From positions 1-8,733 of the forward strand of contig JAFLDC010000088.1 in assembly GCA_017302775.1 (NCBI GenBank): a stretch of DNA of 8,733 nt, in the 5' to 3' direction. The stretch comes from Sphingomonadales bacterium (GTDB lineage: Bacteria > Pseudomonadota > Alphaproteobacteria > Sphingomonadales > Sphingomonadaceae). The stretch's first letter is position 1, and the number at the start of each line of letters is the position of its first letter. A program made the translations under genes and the position numbers. Below, piece after piece: positions 6,381-8,733 of this stretch. The notes beneath the pieces were generated by a model that saw only the letters and a program-made list of their open reading frames with translations, searched no databases and was not told the origin of the DNA.

Positions 6381-6581
6381 TTACTTCTGCTCCATACTGT
6401 CCATATCGTGGCCAGAATGATCGTCGGACGGCTTTTCGGCTTTGTCCTTGCAGCACGCCATCTTGCCCTGTTCGTCCTTCTTGCAGCAGCACTCCTTCTT
6501 CGGAGCGGGCGCTGGTTCGGCTGCAAAGGCCGTCGTGGACATGGTGAGCGCAAGTGCGCCAAGCAGATATCTAAGTTTCAT
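6381..6581 (-). CDS. Small exported Cys/His/Met-rich peptide (66 aa)
   Basis: This is a very small exported protein. The signal peptide is MKLRYLLGALALTMSTTAFA with likely cleavage after Ala20. The mature peptide of about 46 residues holds a CCC triplet (31-33), a CC pair (43-44), and the C-terminal HSGHDMDSM cluster (55-63), interspersed with many lysines. This composition is metallothionein-like, and a periplasmic Cu(I)/Ag(I) buffer is the natural inference. I do not recognise a named family. GGAGAAAG lies about 4 nt before the ATG, a clear ribosome site. It begins 15 nt after the stop of the 112-residue gene in the copB operon and is followed by a strong hairpin. High Cys density in an exported peptide also means it could be redox-active. 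Confidence 0.8.
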   Translation of the reverse strand: MKLRYLLGALALTMSTTAFAAEPAPAPKKECCCKKDEQGKMACCKDKAEKPSDDHSGHDMDSMEQK

Positions 6582-6596
6582 GATCTTTCTCCGTGA

Positions 6597-6935
6597 TTAG
6601 GTTGAATGGCTAAGCTGTACCTGCTCACGCGGAGGCGGAATTGGAGGCTTCAAAGCAATTCCCGAAATCGAATTCTGGAGCGACACTTCGGGTACGAAGT
6701 CTTTCCAGCTCTGACTTTGCGGCGCAGTCGGCGTTTCGGCCAAGCGGGAAACGCAGGCATGACAGGCAGCAGACATATCCTTGCTATGGCTATCCGGCAT
6801 CAGAGGAGCACTGTCTTCCGCGCCCGAGCAATCCATACCCATCGACATTGCCGCTTGGAGGCCAGCGACCGAACACGACGGCCCAGGCTGAAGAACGAGT
6901 CCGAGGACGAGTAGAAGGGCCGTTAACAGCTTCAT
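6597..6935 (-). CDS. Small exported Cys/Met-containing protein of unknown function (112 aa)
   Basis: This small protein has a hydrophobic N-terminus (about 3-16) typical of a signal peptide or anchor. The next part holds Cys21, a MSMGMDC stretch (30-36), and histidines and cysteines around HSKDM and CHAC (50-61). It ends in a Pro-rich tail (97-102). The Met/Cys/His pattern suggests copper contact. It loosely recalls DUF2946-like small proteins of copper loci, but that link is weak. Its ATG overlaps the stop of the PepSY gene by 4 nt (ATGA), so it is translationally coupled, and the 66-residue gene follows after 15 nt. It therefore belongs to the copB operon. Confidence 0.75.
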   Translation of the reverse strand: MKLLTALLLVLGLVLQPGPSCSVAGLQAAMSMGMDCSGAEDSAPLMPDSHSKDMSAACHACVSRLAETPTAPQSQSWKDFVPEVSLQNSISGIALKPPIPPPREQVQLSHST

Positions 6936-7651
6936 GTCGCCTGCCTTCGCCTGCGAAAGGGCCAGCGCATGAACAGAAGTATCGTGCCCGCAATTGCGAG
7001 CGCAAGTCCGCCGACCGCAAAGGCCAAAAGCCAGGGCGTGTTGAAATCTTCATGGTTCTTCCAGTCCATGATGTGGAGGCTCCAGAAGAAATCGTAGAGC
7101 CGCCACGTTCCCGTGCGGACTGCGGTGATCCGCCCGCTTTCGGCTCCCACGAAAACGCTGGTCTGATCAGGATCTCCGAACTCTACCCGCCAGGCCGGGA
7201 GCGCGGCGCGATATTCAGGACTTTCTCGCGTTATGCGGGTGGCGGCGCTGACGGGTATCGAACGCATTTTCCAGGCGTTCTGGGCTATCCTTGTTGCCTG
7301 TGCGGCATCGATTGGAGGCAGAGCCTCACCGGTCGCGGCATCGAAAAGCGTCAAGCCATTCGGCGTGGTGACTTCCGCGATGATTTTGCCATTGAGCATT
7401 CGCCATGTCATCGATTCGACCGGACCATTGGCGTTCGAAAGGATACGGTCGGGAGCGATCATCGCGCTAGCGGCCGGGATCGCTTCCACCTTGTCGCGAT
7501 CGACCAGATGCTCGCCGCGCACTTTGTCGATCGGCAGAAAACTCATCAATGCGCCACTGGCAAACCAGAGCAGCAATTGAATGCCGATGATGAGTGACAG
7601 CCATTTATGAACTTTGCTTGCGCCAAGATGGAGGCGCCGCGCCATTGCCAT
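6932..7651 (-). CDS. PepSY domain membrane protein
   Basis: This 239-residue inner-membrane protein has an N-terminal membrane segment (about 17-39) preceded by HKW (15-17), a periplasmic PepSY-like region (about 65-180) and a C-terminal segment (about 206-228) ending in RRRR. The motif SLHIMDW (191-197), followed by the final membrane helix, is characteristic of PepSY-associated TM proteins, where the histidines may bind heme or metal. Such proteins often occur in iron/copper loci and may act in metal reduction or transfer; the role here is not proven. GGAGG lies about 9 nt before ATG 7651. copB ends 27 nt upstream and the next gene overlaps by 4 nt, so this is an operon member. Confidence 0.85.
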   Translation of the reverse strand: MAMARRLHLGASKVHKWLSLIIGIQLLLWFASGALMSFLPIDKVRGEHLVDRDKVEAIPAASAMIAPDRILSNANGPVESMTWRMLNGKIIAEVTTPNGLTLFDAATGEALPPIDAAQATRIAQNAWKMRSIPVSAATRITRESPEYRAALPAWRVEFGDPDQTSVFVGAESGRITAVRTGTWRLYDFFWSLHIMDWKNHEDFNTPWLLAFAVGGLALAIAGTILLFMRWPFRRRRQAT

Positions 7652-7678
7652 GTTTGAGCCCCTCCTTCTTGCCGCAAC

Positions 7679-8733
7679 TCAGAACCAGAGGCGCACGCCC
7701 ATCACAAGGTGCGGATCGGAGACCTGCCCACCGTTTGCGCGGGTGAAACGGGCGGACTCGCCAAATTGCCGGATCCATTCGAAGCCAATGTAAGGAGCGA
7801 ATTCCTTTTTGATTTCGTAGCGGAGCCGGACACCAAGTTCGAGGTTCGAAAAACCGGAGCCCACGCCCAGTTCAGGGATCGTTTGCGCCGACAAGTTCAC
7901 CTCGACCCGCGGCTGCAGTATCCATTTCTGCGTGATCCGCTGATCGTAGTAGCCTTCGAAACGGCCGCGCAATTCGCCCTTGTTTGATAGAAAGGCCGCT
8001 GCGGAAACTTTGAACCAATATGGTGCCAGGCCTTCGACACCGACGACTGCGTATGTGCGCGAGGGGTCAGGTTTTACATCATACCGAATGCCTGCCTGGA
8101 GGTTCCAGTAAGGAGACACGGCGCGGGAGTAGAGTCCGGACAACTCCAGATCGTCAAGCGGCCCCCGAAACTCGCCCTCGCCCTCATATTTGAAGACGAA
8201 GCGGTTGGTATCGCCGCCGATCCAGGCTTCTCCCTCCCAACGGTAGCTATCCTTGTTCTTGTGGACGACGTACTCGGCGAGATCGAAGGAAGCGTAGCTG
8301 AAAGCTGTCCCGCCGCTCTCCTTCATCATCTCCTCGCGCGCGCGCTGCATCGCTTCCTTCGGAAAAACGCGGTCAGCATACCAGTCCGAAGGCGGCGAGG
8401 GTGCAGGCGCGCTGCCTGGCTCAAGATTGGTGCCTGTGGCCGTTCTCTCCTTGCTCGGTGCGGGCACGACCGACGTTCTTGGGGTGCAATGGCCCATTTT
8501 CGCATGTTCCGGCGGGCAATTCGGGTCCGATGCAGCCGCGCTCGGTGAACTTTCGCCCATCGTCATCCCGGGCATCGAGTCCTGTCCGGTCCCTTGCCCG
8601 GTCGTTAGCTCGGATACCGGCCTCGCCGGTTCGCTCTGATCGGTGGCTGGCGTGCAATGCCCCATCTTTGCGTGCTCGGGCGGACAATCGGACGTTGCGC
8701 TTTGATCTTCGCCCTCTCCAGACATTGCCGGCA
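7679..8733 (-). CDS. copB: Copper resistance protein B (outer membrane), 5'-truncated
   Basis: This is CopB/PcoB, an outer-membrane protein for copper resistance. The C-terminal domain (about 114-348, counted from the Met at 8725) begins DWYADRVFP, consists of alternating amphipathic strands and ends in a terminal aromatic residue (RLWF), as expected for a beta-barrel. The N-terminal ~110 residues are a low-complexity periplasmic part with Met, His and Cys, including two copies of CPPEHAKMGHC (14-24 and 70-80). The frame stays open to the right edge and no signal peptide is visible, so the true start lies outside the window; ATG 8725 has no support. In the Pseudomonas and E. coli systems, CopB/PcoB works with the multicopper oxidase CopA/PcoA, which is usually the upstream neighbour; that gene would lie beyond the right edge. 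First visible gene of the copper operon. Confidence 0.92.
   Translation of the reverse strand, partial: PAMSGEGEDQSATSDCPPEHAKMGHCTPATDQSEPARPVSELTTGQGTGQDSMPGMTMGESSPSAAASDPNCPPEHAKMGHCTPRTSVVPAPSKERTATGTNLEPGSAPAPSPPSDWYADRVFPKEAMQRAREEMMKESGGTAFSYASFDLAEYVVHKNKDSYRWEGEAWIGGDTNRFVFKYEGEGEFRGPLDDLELSGLYSRAVSPYWNLQAGIRYDVKPDPSRTYAVVGVEGLAPYWFKVSAAAFLSNKGELRGRFEGYYDQRITQKWILQPRVEVNLSAQTIPELGVGSGFSNLELGVRLRYEIKKEFAPYIGFEWIRQFGESARFTRANGGQVSDPHLVMGVRLWF
8486..8518 (-). repeat. Metal-motif repeat copy 2 in CopB
   Basis: This encodes CPPEHAKMGHC, identical in protein to the copy at 8654-8686 but differing at several synonymous DNA positions. That suggests an old duplication or selection on the peptide. 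Confidence 0.8.
8654..8686 (-). repeat. Metal-motif repeat copy 1 in CopB
   Basis: This encodes CPPEHAKMGHC, followed by TP as in copy 2. Two Cys, two His and one Met in eleven residues make a plausible metal-binding unit. Further copies could exist beyond the window edge. Confidence 0.8.

Noticed and set aside
6641..7597. Plus-strand open frame of 318 codons
   Set aside because: It is antisense to the PepSY and 112-residue genes, which have better starts, coupling and recognisable features.

Overview
This window looks like an alphaproteobacterial metal-resistance (accessory) region. A sphingomonad-type host is the best guess, from the high G+C, the FixL/FixJ sequences and the CopB-PepSY-DUF411 gene order. 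No rRNA, tRNA, CRISPR array, transposase or integrase was seen. Both window edges cut genes: a tetraheme cytochrome on the left and copB on the right.

Layout. Left arm, plus strand: the 3' part of a multiheme c-type cytochrome overlaps a DUF1622 membrane protein. A small secreted Met/His-rich protein follows, closed by a textbook hairpin terminator, and then an MFS transporter. Centre, minus strand, convergent with the transporter: a FixL-type heme-PAS histidine kinase, a FixJ response regulator translationally overlapped with it, and a stand-alone receiver protein with a cysteine-rich tail that looks like FixT. A 390-bp gene-free stretch with two nested inverted repeats lies upstream of fixL. 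Right arm, minus strand, read from the right edge inwards: copB (outer-membrane copper protein), a PepSY membrane protein, a small exported Cys/Met protein, a 66-residue exported Cys/His/Met-rich peptide, a strong hairpin, and a DUF411 metal-binding protein.

How it may work together. The right arm reads as a periplasmic/outer-membrane copper (possibly also silver) handling operon with several small secreted metal-binding proteins. The left arm adds another Met-rich periplasmic protein and a heme electron-transfer protein with a membrane partner. The centre is an oxygen-responsive FixL-FixJ system with its probable feedback inhibitor FixT. The heme ligand and distal arginine of FixL are present, and the FixT-like protein carries a C-terminal Cys cluster that could hold an Fe-S centre. 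The physical link between O2/Fe-S sensing and copper defence is the most interesting theme, because copper toxicity damages Fe-S clusters. A regulatory link between the blocks is inference only.
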